DNA of 64,000 nucleotides, from contig NZ_CP117811.1 in the NCBI RefSeq assembly GCF_028728065.1, forward strand, positions 1-64,000, in the 5' to 3' direction. Position numbers and translations under genes: made by a program. Within the stretch, counting starts at the first letter, position 1. Each line of letters opens with the position of its first letter. The notes beneath the pieces were generated by a model, which was not told the origin of the DNA, searched no databases, and saw nothing but the letters and a program-made list of their open reading frames with translations. Origin of the DNA: Lentisphaera profundi. GTDB lineage: Bacteria > Verrucomicrobiota > Lentisphaeria > Lentisphaerales > Lentisphaeraceae. This document shows, piece after piece, positions 1 through 8,739 of this stretch.

Positions 1-11
1 TTTTATTATGA

Positions 12-30
12 GAGGCCCAAAAAGGGCTTT
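12..30. terminator. Possible hairpin terminator at left edge
   Basis: A short stem (GCCC and GGGC around an A5 loop, extended by a wobble pair) lies at the left edge. It may end transcription of a gene outside the window or belong to a cassette end. The T-run after it is short, so support is weak. Confidence 0.3.
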
Positions 31-59
31 AAAGCAGCGTTATTTTATTGCATTATTGA

Positions 60-129
60 GTACGCATAAGTCGGAAATAAGGGTGTTATGTGTAGTACGC
101 ATAAGTCGGAAATAAGGGTGTTATGTGTA
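60..129. repeat. Two tandem 35-bp repeats upstream of the integrase, attachment-site-like
   Basis: Two identical 35-bp units lie head to tail at 60-94 and 95-129. Each begins with TACGCATAA and ends with TTATGTGTA, which are inverted copies with one mismatch, so each unit can fold. The right arm includes GTTATGT, close to the GTTRRRY-type core at which integron integrases cut. Lying about 100 bp before the intI start, they could be an attI site, a remnant attC, or operators for the integrase gene. Confidence 0.5.
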
Positions 130-226
130 CTAAGGCTAAGAATAAATTACATCTAATAGCTATTAAAAACTTGCTTATTGTTGGTTTCGCTTTTTAATTG
201 ATTTAATTCAAAGAGAGGAAATGATT

Positions 227-1501
227 ATGTCAAATATGCAGGTTTTTAAAAGTTTTTTGCTCAAACAAGTAGATGTCTCTGAAAAAAATGTTGATTATTA
301 TCTGCGTTGGGTTGTTCAGTTTGCGGATTTCTCTAGACGATTAGGAACTTCACCTTATGAGAAGGAGAGCTTGGATCAATATTTAAGGAGTCTATTTGGT
401 CGAGTTGAAGAATGGCAAATGAAACAATCAGAAGAAGCAGTGAAGTATTATTGGTATTGGAGAGGAGGTGCCAAATCTAAAGCTAGTGACTGGAAGAGTG
501 AAGAAGACTTACAGACTGAACGTCTGGAATCTAGGTATAATGAAGAGCATGATGATTTGCTGAGGAGTTTTGAGAAAGCGATGCGACTTCAGCAAAAGTC
601 GTATAGAACGATTCAAAGTTATGTATCATGGGTGGAAAGATATTTAGCTTATGCGAAAGGAAATTATAAAAGCAGTGATTGTGTTCGAGATTTTTTGTCT
701 CACTTGATTATGAGATTTAATGTTGCGGCATCTACTCAAAATCAGGCTTTATGTAGTTTGGTTTTATTTTTCAAGTATGTTTTACAGGATGATTTAGGAG
801 ATATAAGTGGAAGCCTTCGTTCAAAACGCAGTGAAAGGCTGCCTATAGTTCTTACGGTTAATGAGGTTCGACAGTTGATAGATCATACCATTGGCAAAGA
901 GCAATTAATGATGAAGTTGATTTACGGAGGAGGACTGAGAAAGAGTGAGTGCTTACGTTTACGAGTAAAAGATTTAGATTTTGAGCGAGGAGCATTAAAT
1001 ATATTAGCTGGCAAAGGTGATAAAGATCGACAGACTTTATTATCAAAAAACTTAAAAGATATTACCGCGCAGCATTTAGGTGGAATACGCCAGCTCTTTG
1101 AAAGAGATCGAATAGATTGTGTCGAAGGTGTTTATTTACCTAATGCACTGGTGAAAAAATATCCTAATGCAGGAACGGAATGGCAGTGGTTTTGGTTGTT
1201 TCCATCAGAGAAATTAAGTGTGGATCCTATGGCCAAGAAAAAGACTGTTCGGCGTCATCATAATTCGGGTCAAATGTTGAGTCGTGTTTTGAAGAAAAAT
1301 TGTAAAGACTTAGGCATTTTGAAGCATTGTACGGTACATACTTTACGACATAGTTTTGCTACTCATTTGTTAGAGAAAGGGACGGATTTGAGGACGATTC
1401 AGGAATTACTTGGTCATGAGGATATAAGTACGACGCAAATTTATACGCATGTACTTAATTTGAATCAGTCGGGAACGCAAAGTCCTTTGGATGATTTATG
1501 A
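227..1501 (+). CDS. intI: Integron-type tyrosine recombinase (IntI-like) with N-terminal extension
   Basis: Tyrosine site-specific recombinase of the integron integrase family, which exchanges cassettes between attI and attC sites. The catalytic domain shows Arg238 (GGGLRKSE), the HTLRHS box with His371/Arg374, LGHEDIS with His397 and the nucleophile Tyr406 in QIYTHV. The IntI-specific insertion lies at about 300-345 ([21 protein letters not shown]). IntI proteins are usually 320-340 residues; this one has about 424. Roughly 100 extra N-terminal residues contain a segment (about 5-40) that resembles the core-binding segment at about 113-147, so the arm-binding part may be duplicated. AGAGAGG sits best for the ATG at 227 rather than the one at 221. 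No cassette array follows it; if one exists it should lie beyond the left edge. Confidence 0.9.
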   Translation: MSNMQVFKSFLLKQVDVSEKNVDYYLRWVVQFADFSRRLGTSPYEKESLDQYLRSLFGRVEEWQMKQSEEAVKYYWYWRGGAKSKASDWKSEEDLQTERLESRYNEEHDDLLRSFEKAMRLQQKSYRTIQSYVSWVERYLAYAKGNYKSSDCVRDFLSHLIMRFNVAASTQNQALCSLVLFFKYVLQDDLGDISGSLRSKRSERLPIVLTVNEVRQLIDHTIGKEQLMMKLIYGGGLRKSECLRLRVKDLDFERGALNILAGKGDKDRQTLLSKNLKDITAQHLGGIRQLFERDRIDCVEGVYLPNALVKKYPNAGTEWQWFWLFPSEKLSVDPMAKKKTVRRHHNSGQMLSRVLKKNCKDLGILKHCTVHTLRHSFATHLLEKGTDLRTIQELLGHEDISTTQIYTHVLNLNQSGTQSPLDDL

Positions 1502-1896
1502 GCAAGACAGGCTCCGCATGAGAACTGATGGTGATCAGCTACTCGTCGAGTATAATTATGTTGTGTTTTTAAAATCCGCCTCCCGATAGATAAGTTATTT
1601 CCTAAGCTTAATAGAAGTGTGCCTATCTTATTAGACAAGACCAAGGCTAGTGAAGCGGATTGATATTATTTTGATTATTACAGAATAATAGAGATAAGTT
1701 AAAGGCAAGATTGCTTGTAAGCAAAAGTTAATGCCAAGGCACTTGCAGCGCGGGCGGGAAAAAAAAGATATTATTTCGCTTAACAGCGGCTTACGCTTGC
1801 CACCATGGGCGGATAAAAATAAAATAATTGCGAAGTTTTGGTGGCCCGGGAAAAGTGCCAAGCTGGTGCTTGGGGTACCCAAGTGATGTAGCTTAT

Positions 1897-1955
1897 GCGG
1901 GCGAGACGCCCGCGTACCCAGGAAAAGTGCGGGCGAGACGCCAGCGGTCCCGGGA
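1897..1955. repeat. Two degenerate copies of the GCGGGCG-AGA-CGCCCGC hairpin repeat
   Basis: Diverged copies start at 1897 and 1929, 32 bases apart, matching the period of the intact array at 2106. The second stem has a mismatch (CGCCAGC), suggesting this array is older or decaying. Confidence 0.7.
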
Positions 1956-2105
1956 AGGTTGTTATTGAGGGTGGGGGAGAAAAAGAGGATGTTGTTTCGC
2001 TTAACAGCAGAATACGCTTGCCACCGTGGGCGGATGAAAATAAATTTTGCAGTTTTGGTGGCGATGCCAAGTTGATGCTTGGGGTACCCAAGTGATGTAG
2101 CTTAT

Positions 2106-2290
2106 GCGGGCGAGACGCCCGCGGTCCCAGGAAAAGTGCGGGCGAGACGCCCGCGGTCCCAGGAAAAGTGCGGGCGAGACGCCCGCGGCCCCAGGAAAAG
2201 TGCGGGCGAGACGCCCGCGGTCCCAGGAAAAGTGCGGGCGAGACGCCCGCGGTCCCAGGAAAAGTGCGGGCGAGACGCCCGCGGTCCCAG
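2106..2290. repeat. Tandem array of six 32-bp hairpin repeats
   Basis: Units start at 2106, 2138, 2170, 2202, 2234 and 2266; five are full length and the last stops after 25 bases. Each contains GCGGGCG, AGA, CGCCCGC, a perfect 7-bp stem with a 3-base loop, then a GGTCCCAGG-type tail and GAAAAGT. Copies are nearly identical (one T-to-C change in the third), implying recent expansion. The core recurs singly near 30918-30940 and 32053-32073. There are no unique spacers, so this is not CRISPR. Confidence 0.9.
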
Positions 2291-2302
2291 TATTATTAAT
2301 AG

Positions 2303-4636
2303 TTATCTTCTGCGGCCGCCACCTCGACTACTACTGCGACTCCGGCTACTAGAGCGATGATAAGAACGAGCGCGCGAATTAGCACTGCTACGCGAGCGTG
2401 ATGATTTTTGTAGAGAGCTATAGACCTTGGATCTTTGACTAGAGTTGTATTGTTTGATTTTACTTTGACGGATCTGATGTTCAGGACCGCTTGTAGGTCT
2501 AGTCGCAGGTCTTTGTGTTGGAGTGGTGGGGCTAGTCGCGGGTCGTGTAGCGGGCTTTTTCGCAGTGGTGGCGGGCCTAGTACTCGGTTTATTAAAAGTC
2601 TGCCAAGTACCATTCTCACGTTTCTTCCAAACGCCGCCATCATTTCTGTAGATATTACCGTCTTTACCGACGTAGATATCGCCATCTTTATTTTTGCCAA
2701 TAAAGCCTTTTTCGCCAGTGATTTTATTTTTACCCGCAATGATTCCGGCACCATCAGAATTCTTTAGTGCCATCGTAGATTTTTGATAATTTGATTTATA
2801 AGCGCCTTTGGCCCAGTCAGAGCCATCCACGGCAACGCCTTTGCCCCACGATCCGTAAGGGGTATTGGCAACAGCGCGAGCTACATAGCGATCGTTAGAA
2901 GGATTGTATGCAGTTCTTGCATAGGCGCTGTCATAAGGGCCATAGCGATAAGCGCTGCGTGCATAAGTTCCCGTAGAGGGGTTATAGACGGCAACTCTAC
3001 CAGCACCGCCGTAGGGACCATAGTGATGAGCCCTGCGATAATAAGCACCATGATAATAATTATAGCGGGCTCCGCAACCATAAGAGTAGTAACGAACATG
3101 ACGGTAGCAATGGCAGTGATGGTGATGACGACAGCGTCCATACCAATAACCCACACCAAAAACGACGACGTCATCATAGACGTAATTGCCATTATAACCC
3201 GAGGTATAACCGAAGACGACTGAATCATCATTGTATTCATAAATATCGACGAAAGTGACATAGAAGAGTGGGTGATCACTAGGGATGGAATAAATGACTT
3301 CAGGGATTTGAGTCGCAACGGCCCATTCACCTGTGGCAGTGGGTGCGACAAACCAGATTGCGTTATCACAGGCATAATAAGTATCTTCGACCCGGAAAAG
3401 GGCTTTTTCAGAGTTAACAGCATAAAATAAAGGAGAATCAGTACCTTTTATTTCTTCAAAAATGGCTTCACCATCATAAGCAACTTCAAACTTTACTTCA
3501 CTTCTATTAACGGTGGCTTTCTGAGGAACCGAAGCAAGGAGCACGGCGGCTTTGGCATCTTCAGTGCCAGGAACCGAAGCAAGAACGAAAGACTTGTCGT
3601 GATTTTCAGGGATTTTTGCGAAGTCCGCAGGAAGTTTTCCAGAAGCAATTTCCCAAGGGCCTTTCAGGTTTGTGGCCTTAAACCAACGGCCCGCGACTAA
3701 GTAGTAATAGAGGTTTTCGGGTGAGTAAAGAAAGAGGTCAGCTTCACTATTATTGACAAAGAGCAAGCGAGTATTTTCGATAGGTGTAAAGGAAGCTTCA
3801 CCTTTAGTGACAAGTAATTCAGCGGGTCGGTTGCTAACAAAAATATTGGGGACTTTTGCGAGAGGCTGGGGCTTTAAACGCTTTTTGACTTCGCTCCAAT
3901 TGGCATCATCAGGGAGTTTATTGAGATCAGCGGGAAGTTGATTTGCTAGTGACCAAGGGCCCTTTTTAAGATCTTTGGTTTTGAGCCAAGAATCACCGTG
4001 CATAAGGAAGTATTCAGATGTTTTTTGATCTAAGAAAATGTCCCAGTTAGTATTTACTGCGAAGAGTAAGTCCGTTCCTTTGATAGCTTCAAACTTTTCT
4101 TCACCGAGAAAAATCACTAAGGATGCATCGCTATTGCTATAAAAAATAGGGGGAGGATCGAGGCTAAGTTTGATTTGATTTTCAATAACTTTTTCTTCAC
4201 CGACCATGGCATTGACGCGATCTAAAGACATGATCATTCTTTTGCCTTTAGGTAGAATGGCATCAATTAACTTTGTTAATTTAGGAGCTAACTTTTCATC
4301 GACTTGCGGGAAGTGAGTTTCCAAGATCTTTAGATCTTTCACCAGGATGAGGCGTTGTGTCTTATGGGTGAGTGTGCGGGCCTGGAAATAAAGAGCACCA
4401 AACATAGGGGCTTTTTCGCCTTTGGGAGTGAGACTTATGGCAGCTTTAAACTTTAAAACTTTATGATCGACCCATTCTTCAACTTCAGGTTGATAAATGA
4501 TCAGTTTATGGCCGCCTTTTTCGTAGTTTCTCGGCCAGGTCAAAGGTTCGGATTCTTTGATTTCTGCATAGCTAGATAAACTAAGAAAGAGGATGAAAAC
4601 AAAACTAATGCTTGCGCGAACACTCAGGACCTTCAT
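2303..4636 (-). CDS. Secreted protein with three repeated domains and a basic Ser/Arg-rich tail
   Basis: Function unknown. The protein starts MKVLSVRAS with a clear signal peptide; this ATG at 4636 has GGAG seven bases upstream and is preferred over an upstream TTG at 4648. After about 160 residues come three tandem repeats of about 90 residues (near 165-260, 260-350 and 370-470). Each carries a Phe-x-x-Ile, LLFAVN-like strand, aromatic residues and a GPW or GEW followed by LP motif. Next is a Tyr/His/Cys-rich stretch (about 485-560, with a HHHHCHCYRH run) and Ala-Tyr-Gly-rich repeats, then a Pro/Thr-Arg linker and a strongly basic Ser-Arg tail. The His/Cys cluster could bind metal. It is probably periplasmic or surface located. 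Similar proteins are sometimes labelled carbohydrate-binding, which I cannot support here. Confidence 0.75.
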   Translation of the reverse strand: MKVLSVRASISFVFILFLSLSSYAEIKESEPLTWPRNYEKGGHKLIIYQPEVEEWVDHKVLKFKAAISLTPKGEKAPMFGALYFQARTLTHKTQRLILVKDLKILETHFPQVDEKLAPKLTKLIDAILPKGKRMIMSLDRVNAMVGEEKVIENQIKLSLDPPPIFYSNSDASLVIFLGEEKFEAIKGTDLLFAVNTNWDIFLDQKTSEYFLMHGDSWLKTKDLKKGPWSLANQLPADLNKLPDDANWSEVKKRLKPQPLAKVPNIFVSNRPAELLVTKGEASFTPIENTRLLFVNNSEADLFLYSPENLYYYLVAGRWFKATNLKGPWEIASGKLPADFAKIPENHDKSFVLASVPGTEDAKAAVLLASVPQKATVNRSEVKFEVAYDGEAIFEEIKGTDSPLFYAVNSEKALFRVEDTYYACDNAIWFVAPTATGEWAVATQIPEVIYSIPSDHPLFYVTFVDIYEYNDDSVVFGYTSGYNGNYVYDDVVVFGVGYWYGRCRHHHHCHCYRHVRYYSYGCGARYNYYHGAYYRRAHHYGPYGGAGRVAVYNPSTGTYARSAYRYGPYDSAYARTAYNPSNDRYVARAVANTPYGSWGKGVAVDGSDWAKGAYKSNYQKSTMALKNSDGAGIIAGKNKITGEKGFIGKNKDGDIYVGKDGNIYRNDGGVWKKRENGTWQTFNKPSTRPATTAKKPATRPATSPTTPTQRPATRPTSGPEHQIRQSKIKQYNSSQRSKVYSSLQKSSRSRSSANSRARSYHRSSSRSRSSSRGGGRRR

Positions 4637-4811
4637 GAAATACTCCAATTGATTTTTATAAATATGCTTAGCTGAGTCGTTTAATACAAATCTAGGTGGA
4701 GATGGCGAAGCCTTTTTTAAGAGAGAAATATCTCTTCAAATAGCTGCGTGGGACTTCTTGACTTTTAAGGACATGGTGGAATGGTAGCGGCGAATTAACA
4801 AGGGCTTATTA

Positions 4812-5228
4812 ATGAGTAAAGAAATAATGTATTTGCGCTTCCTGCAAATTGCGGTTTCCCTAATGACACCGCTTTTGTTCTTTGGAATCATGCAAGCAGC
4901 AAAAGGCAATTTAAAGTTGCACAAGCGTATCAATGGTGGAATCATGTTGATCGTGATGATTGCAGTCATAGGCCTAGTATTAACGTCACAAGTTTTTGGT
5001 TTTGATTATAGTGCGATATCGACGCAAGAAGCGATAATAAATATTGGCCCTGCAGAAATGCGAACGCGCCTGATTATTCATCGTTGCTTTTCAAATTTAT
5101 TATTCATCAGTTTATTAGTCACCACTTTTAGTGGAGCAGTGAAAAAATATAAGCTTCACCGGAAAATGGGTAAGCTCACAGTTTTCTTTTGGTTAGGCAC
5201 ACTTATTTCCGCTTTATTATTCTTTTAG
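4812..5228 (+). CDS. Small polytopic membrane protein, possibly DUF420/CtaM-like
   Basis: A 138-residue protein with about four hydrophobic segments (near 8-26, 40-60, 92-108, 118-137). Conserved-looking histidines sit near membrane faces in LHKRIN, IIHRC and LHRKMG. That layout resembles small DUF420/CtaM-type proteins, which are linked to heme-copper oxidase maturation, but this is a weak family guess. No oxidase genes are nearby. The start is the first ATG with only a poor purine-rich site. It stands alone between a divergent secreted-protein gene and non-coding repeats. Confidence 0.6.
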   Translation: MSKEIMYLRFLQIAVSLMTPLLFFGIMQAAKGNLKLHKRINGGIMLIVMIAVIGLVLTSQVFGFDYSAISTQEAIINIGPAEMRTRLIIHRCFSNLLFISLLVTTFSGAVKKYKLHRKMGKLTVFFWLGTLISALLFF

Positions 5229-5289
5229 TTCTTCGAAATTAATTAGTAAATTCATTTTTACTTCGCGATTAGTGAGTTTAGCTACATCG

Positions 5290-5600
5290 TATACGCGAAG
5301 GATGCGGTCCCTTTGGAGCTCTCCCTAAATAAGATGCCTCCGCAAGAGTAGGACATTTAAGAGATGTTTGAGCTCGAAGAGCTTAGGAATGTAGCCATGG
5401 ACGTAAGTCCGTGGTACTTGAATAACAGTAAGATGCGTGCCGAAGGTACGCTGCAGAGCATTTTCCTTCATACCTTCGGCATGACCATCATTTTCAACAA
5501 TAACCACCGGATAAATCCGGAGGCTACCCTACTACATACCTTCGGCATGTGCTTAAGTTCCCTAGCATTAGAGGAGCCCTCGGGGCCATACTAAAAATGT
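5290..5600. repeat. Structured intergenic element with paired hairpins
   Basis: Within the 440-base gap 5229-5672 lies a block with CCATGGAC/GTCCGTGG around 5395-5415, a CCGGAT/ATCCGG hairpin near 5508-5522, and the phrase ATACCTTCGGCATG repeated near 5469 and 5537. An open frame across 5364-5594 has no protein-like character. The architecture matches dispersed palindromic intergenic elements seen in several environmental phyla. The remaining flanks show nothing recognisable. Confidence 0.55.
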
Positions 5601-5672
5601 AGCAGCACGCTTAATCGGGTTTTACTTTGCCTGTCCCTCCAGTAATGTGTTGCTTTAAATTAAGGAGCTTTT

Positions 5673-6380
5673 ATGAAAGTATTTATTTTCCTCGTAGTCA
5701 GCCTAAGTTTTTCACTGATGGCAAAAGATATTCTATTTATTGGTAATTCTTATACGATACAGAGTCGTGGGACATTAGAAAAACTGCTCAAGAGCGAGCA
5801 AGTCAAATGGAATATGACCCATATCTGTAAGGGTGGTTTCACTTTAGCAAAGCATTTAAAAGACGATAAAAATAAGTCTCTGATTCAATCCAAAAAATGG
5901 GATGCTATTATTCTCCAAGAGCAGAGTCAAACGCCAGCTTATAGCAATTTGCGCAAAGGCTACTTAGGCGCTTTAGCTGACATCGCAAAACTCAACAAAA
6001 AGACTCAATCCCCGATCTATCTCTTTACGAGCTGGGGCAGACGCGATGGCGATAAGCAAAATATCAAAACTTCACCCACTTATGAAGTGATGCAGAAAAA
6101 ACTAAATGAAGGATTTTCTGAAGGCAAGAAAAAATATAAAATGCAGCTTCTTCCCATTGCAGGCCTATGGGAAAAAGTACGCAAAGAGAATCCTGACTTA
6201 GGACGCGAATTATACAAAAACGACGGCAGCCATCCCAGTAGCAAGGGAGCTTTCCTAGTTGCTTTAAGTTTGTATTGTACGATTGAAAATTTAGAGCCAG
6301 CAAAAGTGAAATTTTCAGGTGACTTAAACACTGAAGAAGATAAGCAAGTTAAGGCACTAGCAAAAAAAGTGTTTAAGTAA
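5673..6380 (+). CDS. Secreted SGNH/GDSL-family hydrolase
   Basis: A 235-residue exported protein. The signal peptide (residues 1-17, MKVFIFLVVSLSFSLMA) is followed at once by the block I motif FIGNSYT, where the serine is the expected nucleophile (GNS rather than GDS). Block V appears as NDGSHPSSKG near residue 195, giving the catalytic Asp-x-x-His. Such enzymes remove acyl or acetyl groups from carbohydrates or lipids; the substrate cannot be told. AAGGAG six bases before the ATG supports the start. The gene is monocistronic and convergent with the PH-domain gene. Confidence 0.8.
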   Translation: MKVFIFLVVSLSFSLMAKDILFIGNSYTIQSRGTLEKLLKSEQVKWNMTHICKGGFTLAKHLKDDKNKSLIQSKKWDAIILQEQSQTPAYSNLRKGYLGALADIAKLNKKTQSPIYLFTSWGRRDGDKQNIKTSPTYEVMQKKLNEGFSEGKKKYKMQLLPIAGLWEKVRKENPDLGRELYKNDGSHPSSKGAFLVALSLYCTIENLEPAKVKFSGDLNTEEDKQVKALAKKVFK

Positions 6381-6416
6381 GTAGAGCAGGTTGAGTTAGA
6401 GAGAGCAGTGTATTCA

Positions 6417-6842
6417 TTAGGCATTGAGTTGTTTCACGTTCTTATAGGCAATCGTCTCTAATTGGACATAAAGGGCAAGCACATCAAATTTCTTGGGGAA
6501 TTCAAATTGTTTAACGGCCAAGATGATTTCCTTTGCTTTTTTATAAGGTGATTTGATATAAGTGATCGTGATTTCGCTATCATCAATTCCTGTACCCGCA
6601 GTTTCACAAGTGACTTCACAAATGGTATCTAAATAGATGGAATGAATACGCATTTTTTTCCCAGTCGCTCCCTGCTTGTCAAAATCAATAATTCTCAAAT
6701 TGGTAAATATTAAATTGTCACGAACAAGTTTGAAGCCTGTATTAATCACTTCTCCCTCAATGAGGAAATGAGCATATTTACTTTCTAAATCTTCTTTCGA
6801 TATCTCTGAATAGTTACCGAATAATCCCTGTAATAATCCCAT
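6417..6842 (-). CDS. Bacterial PH-domain protein (bPH_1-like)
   Basis: A 141-residue soluble protein with the hallmarks of the small bacterial pleckstrin-homology family: MGLLQGLFGN start, IEGEVINTGFKLVRD, FTNLRIIDFDKQG, TGKKMRIHSI and an ETAGTG stretch. These proteins form oligomeric PH-fold assemblies of uncertain role, possibly in envelope stress or scaffolding. TAGGAG upstream supports the start. It is convergent with the SGNH hydrolase gene (36-base gap) and its 5' side abuts a MITE-like repeat. Confidence 0.8.
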   Translation of the reverse strand: MGLLQGLFGNYSEISKEDLESKYAHFLIEGEVINTGFKLVRDNLIFTNLRIIDFDKQGATGKKMRIHSIYLDTICEVTCETAGTGIDDSEITITYIKSPYKKAKEIILAVKQFEFPKKFDVLALYVQLETIAYKNVKQLNA

Positions 6843-6868
6843 TTTTAATCTCCTAATTTTTATAAATA

Positions 6869-7014
6869 TACACGATTACCCACAATAAAGGTCATGATGC
6901 TTCGCACACGAGGGAGCGCTGCCCCTCGAGCTCCCTGCAAGGAGCTGCCGGCCCTTAACCCGGCGGCTTGAGTACTTCGTACTCACTTTGTGGTGCTAGG
7001 TGCTTAATCGTAAT
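6869..7014 (-). mobile_element. MITE-like dispersed repeat, copy A
   Basis: Non-coding element of about 146 bases. One end is TACACGATTACCC and the other, read on the opposite strand, contains ACGATTAAG, so the ends are short inverted repeats. Internal blocks (GGAGCTCGAGGGG-type and GCATCATG, on the minus strand) match copies at 15265 and 26037. Confidence 0.65.
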
Positions 7015-7049
7015 ATATAATATTCCTTAATTAACTTTCATGAAGAGCC

Positions 7050-7080
7050 AAAAAAGCCCCGCATGAGCGAGGCTTTTTTT
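7050..7080. terminator. Bidirectional intrinsic terminator after gpmI
   Basis: Stem AAAAAGCCCCGC with GCGAGGCTTTTT (one mismatch) around an ATGA loop, with a T-run on both strands. It lies 16 bases past the gpmI stop. Confidence 0.85.
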
Positions 7081-7095
7081 AGAACTGTGGTCGAA

Positions 7096-8739
7096 CTATT
7101 TTTTCTCGAGCAATGTACGGTTAAAAACATCTGGGGCTTGGAAGCCGAGTAAGTTAAATACCGTTCCGGCAATATGGCTTAGGCCTGCATCTTGAACTTC
7201 ACTTAGAGTGAATTCATTGCGAGTGGCAGGATCATAAACAATAAAGGGCACTTTGTTGAGTGTATGACTAGTTTTAGCCTTGGCAGTGCCTTTCTCATTA
7301 AGTTTAACCGCACCCTTTTTGTCGAACTCGAACATCTCATCACAGTTACCATGATCAGAAGTGACGAGTAAAACACCATTGGCTTTTTTGACGGCGGCCA
7401 TCAGGCGACCCACTTGAACGTCGACAACTTCGACTGCCATACGAGCGGCATTAAAGTTACCCGTGTGACCAACCATGTCACCATTAGCGTAGTTAACACG
7501 AATGAAAGGTTGGCGATTCTCGCAAATTGCTGGGACGAGGTAATCAGTGATTTCGACTGCCTTCATCCAGGGACGAAGATCAAAGCCACCGACATCAGAG
7601 GGGATCTCGATAAAGTCTTCAATCTTGTCGTCGAATTTACCGCTGCGGTTACCATTGAAAAAGAAAGTCACATGACCGTATTTTTGAGTCTCGGAAATAG
7701 CTACTTGACCGACACCATTGGCAGAAAGAAATTCGCACATGGGTTGATCGATGGCGGGTGGAGCCACGAGGTATTGCTTAGGGATGTGCTCGTCACCATC
7801 GTATTCCATCATGCCGGAGTATTCAACATCAGGACGATTACCACGGTCAAAGCTAGGAAATTCATCATCTTCGAACGCTTGGGAAATTTCGATGGAACGG
7901 TCACCACGGAAATTGTAGAAAATCACTGAGTCGCCATCACTGATGCGTCCCACAGGCTGACCATTTTCAGCAATCACAAAAGCAGGGAGGTATTGATCAA
8001 TGACATCATCTTCGCTACGGAACGTTTTGATCGCTTCTTCTGCAGAGGCAAATTGACGACCTTCGCCATGAACGTGAGTATTCCAACCGCGTTCAACCAT
8101 AGCCCATTCAGCGCCATAGCGATCCATAGTAATTGTCATGCGACCGCCACCAGAAGCGATTTTTGCTGAAATGCCTTCGGCATTTAAAGTTTTGAGGTAG
8201 TTCTCAAAAGGAAGAACGTATTCGAGTGCAGAAGTCTCACTAACATCACGACCATCGAGAAGAATGTGGAAACGAATGCTTTTGATGCCTTCTTTGCGAG
8301 CTTGCTCAACCATGGCTTTTAAATGATCGAGGCGAGCGTGAACGCCACCATCGGAAAAGAGCCCAATGAAGTGAAGAGTGGAATTTTTTTCACGGACATT
8401 GCCAGATATTTTACGCCAGATTTCACCTTCGAAAAGTGCGCCTGTTTCGAGTGCAGTATTAACGAGCTTGGCACCTTGAGAAACAATGCGACCGCCGCCG
8501 ATAGCGTTGTGACCTACTTCTGAATTACCCATATCGGCATCGGAAGGAAGGCCTACGTGAGTACCATGCGCATTGAGAGGACGGTTTTGGCAATTGTTGT
8601 GAAGCCAATCGAGATTAGGAGTGTGAGCGGCTTTATAAGCGTCACCTTCGGTGTGGTCTGAGTAACCCACACCATCGAGAATACAGAGTACAACAGGGCC
8701 GGGGCGTTGTTGTATGAAGGAGTGTTTATCTAGAATCAT
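7096..8739 (-). CDS. gpmI: 2,3-bisphosphoglycerate-independent phosphoglycerate mutase
   Basis: Cytoplasmic glycolytic enzyme interconverting 3- and 2-phosphoglycerate with two metal ions (usually Mn). At 547 residues it is slightly longer than the usual 510-550 range. The alkaline-phosphatase fold is shown by LCILDGVG (metal Asp22), DADMGNSEVGH with the phosphoserine Ser73, GLFSDGGVHA, LDGRD and VTSDHGNCDEM near the C-terminus. The gene is monocistronic, with its own terminator downstream. The family assignment is secure. Confidence 0.97.
   Translation of the reverse strand: MILDKHSFIQQRPGPVVLCILDGVGYSDHTEGDAYKAAHTPNLDWLHNNCQNRPLNAHGTHVGLPSDADMGNSEVGHNAIGGGRIVSQGAKLVNTALETGALFEGEIWRKISGNVREKNSTLHFIGLFSDGGVHARLDHLKAMVEQARKEGIKSIRFHILLDGRDVSETSALEYVLPFENYLKTLNAEGISAKIASGGGRMTITMDRYGAEWAMVERGWNTHVHGEGRQFASAEEAIKTFRSEDDVIDQYLPAFVIAENGQPVGRISDGDSVIFYNFRGDRSIEISQAFEDDEFPSFDRGNRPDVEYSGMMEYDGDEHIPKQYLVAPPAIDQPMCEFLSANGVGQVAISETQKYGHVTFFFNGNRSGKFDDKIEDFIEIPSDVGGFDLRPWMKAVEITDYLVPAICENRQPFIRVNYANGDMVGHTGNFNAARMAVEVVDVQVGRLMAAVKKANGVLLVTSDHGNCDEMFEFDKKGAVKLNEKGTAKAKTSHTLNKVPFIVYDPATRNEFTLSEVQDAGLSHIAGTVFNLLGFQAPDVFNRTLLEKK

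Larger units (their letters stand above)
1502..2302. other. Repeat-rich intergenic region after the integrase
   Basis: About 800 bases without a convincing gene. The open frames here are translations of repeats and have no plausible protein character. 1774-1920 and 1995-2125 are imperfect direct copies of one another; both include a CTTGGG/CCCAAG hairpin (around 1870 and 2080) and both lead into the GCGGGCG hairpin repeat. An inverted pair, AATCCGC near 1572 and GCGGATT near 1654, also sits here. No attC site could be recognised. Confidence 0.6.

Noticed and set aside
1571-1660. attC site after the integrase (AATCCGC...GCGGATT)
   Set aside because: Only one short inverted pair; no GTTRRRY core and no second pair of arms.
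2106-2290. CRISPR array
   Set aside because: Units are contiguous 32-bp copies without distinct spacers, and no cas genes are present.
2079-2360. Protein-coding frames over the hairpin array
   Set aside because: They are translations of the repeat (ETPAVPGKVRA-type periodic sequence) with no ribosome site.
2435-2767. Plus-strand gene inside the secreted repeat protein
   Set aside because: It is the shadow of the strongly biased low-complexity tail on the opposite strand.
5364-5594. Short coding gene
   Set aside because: No ribosome site, low protein character, and the sequence is explained by hairpins and a duplicated phrase.
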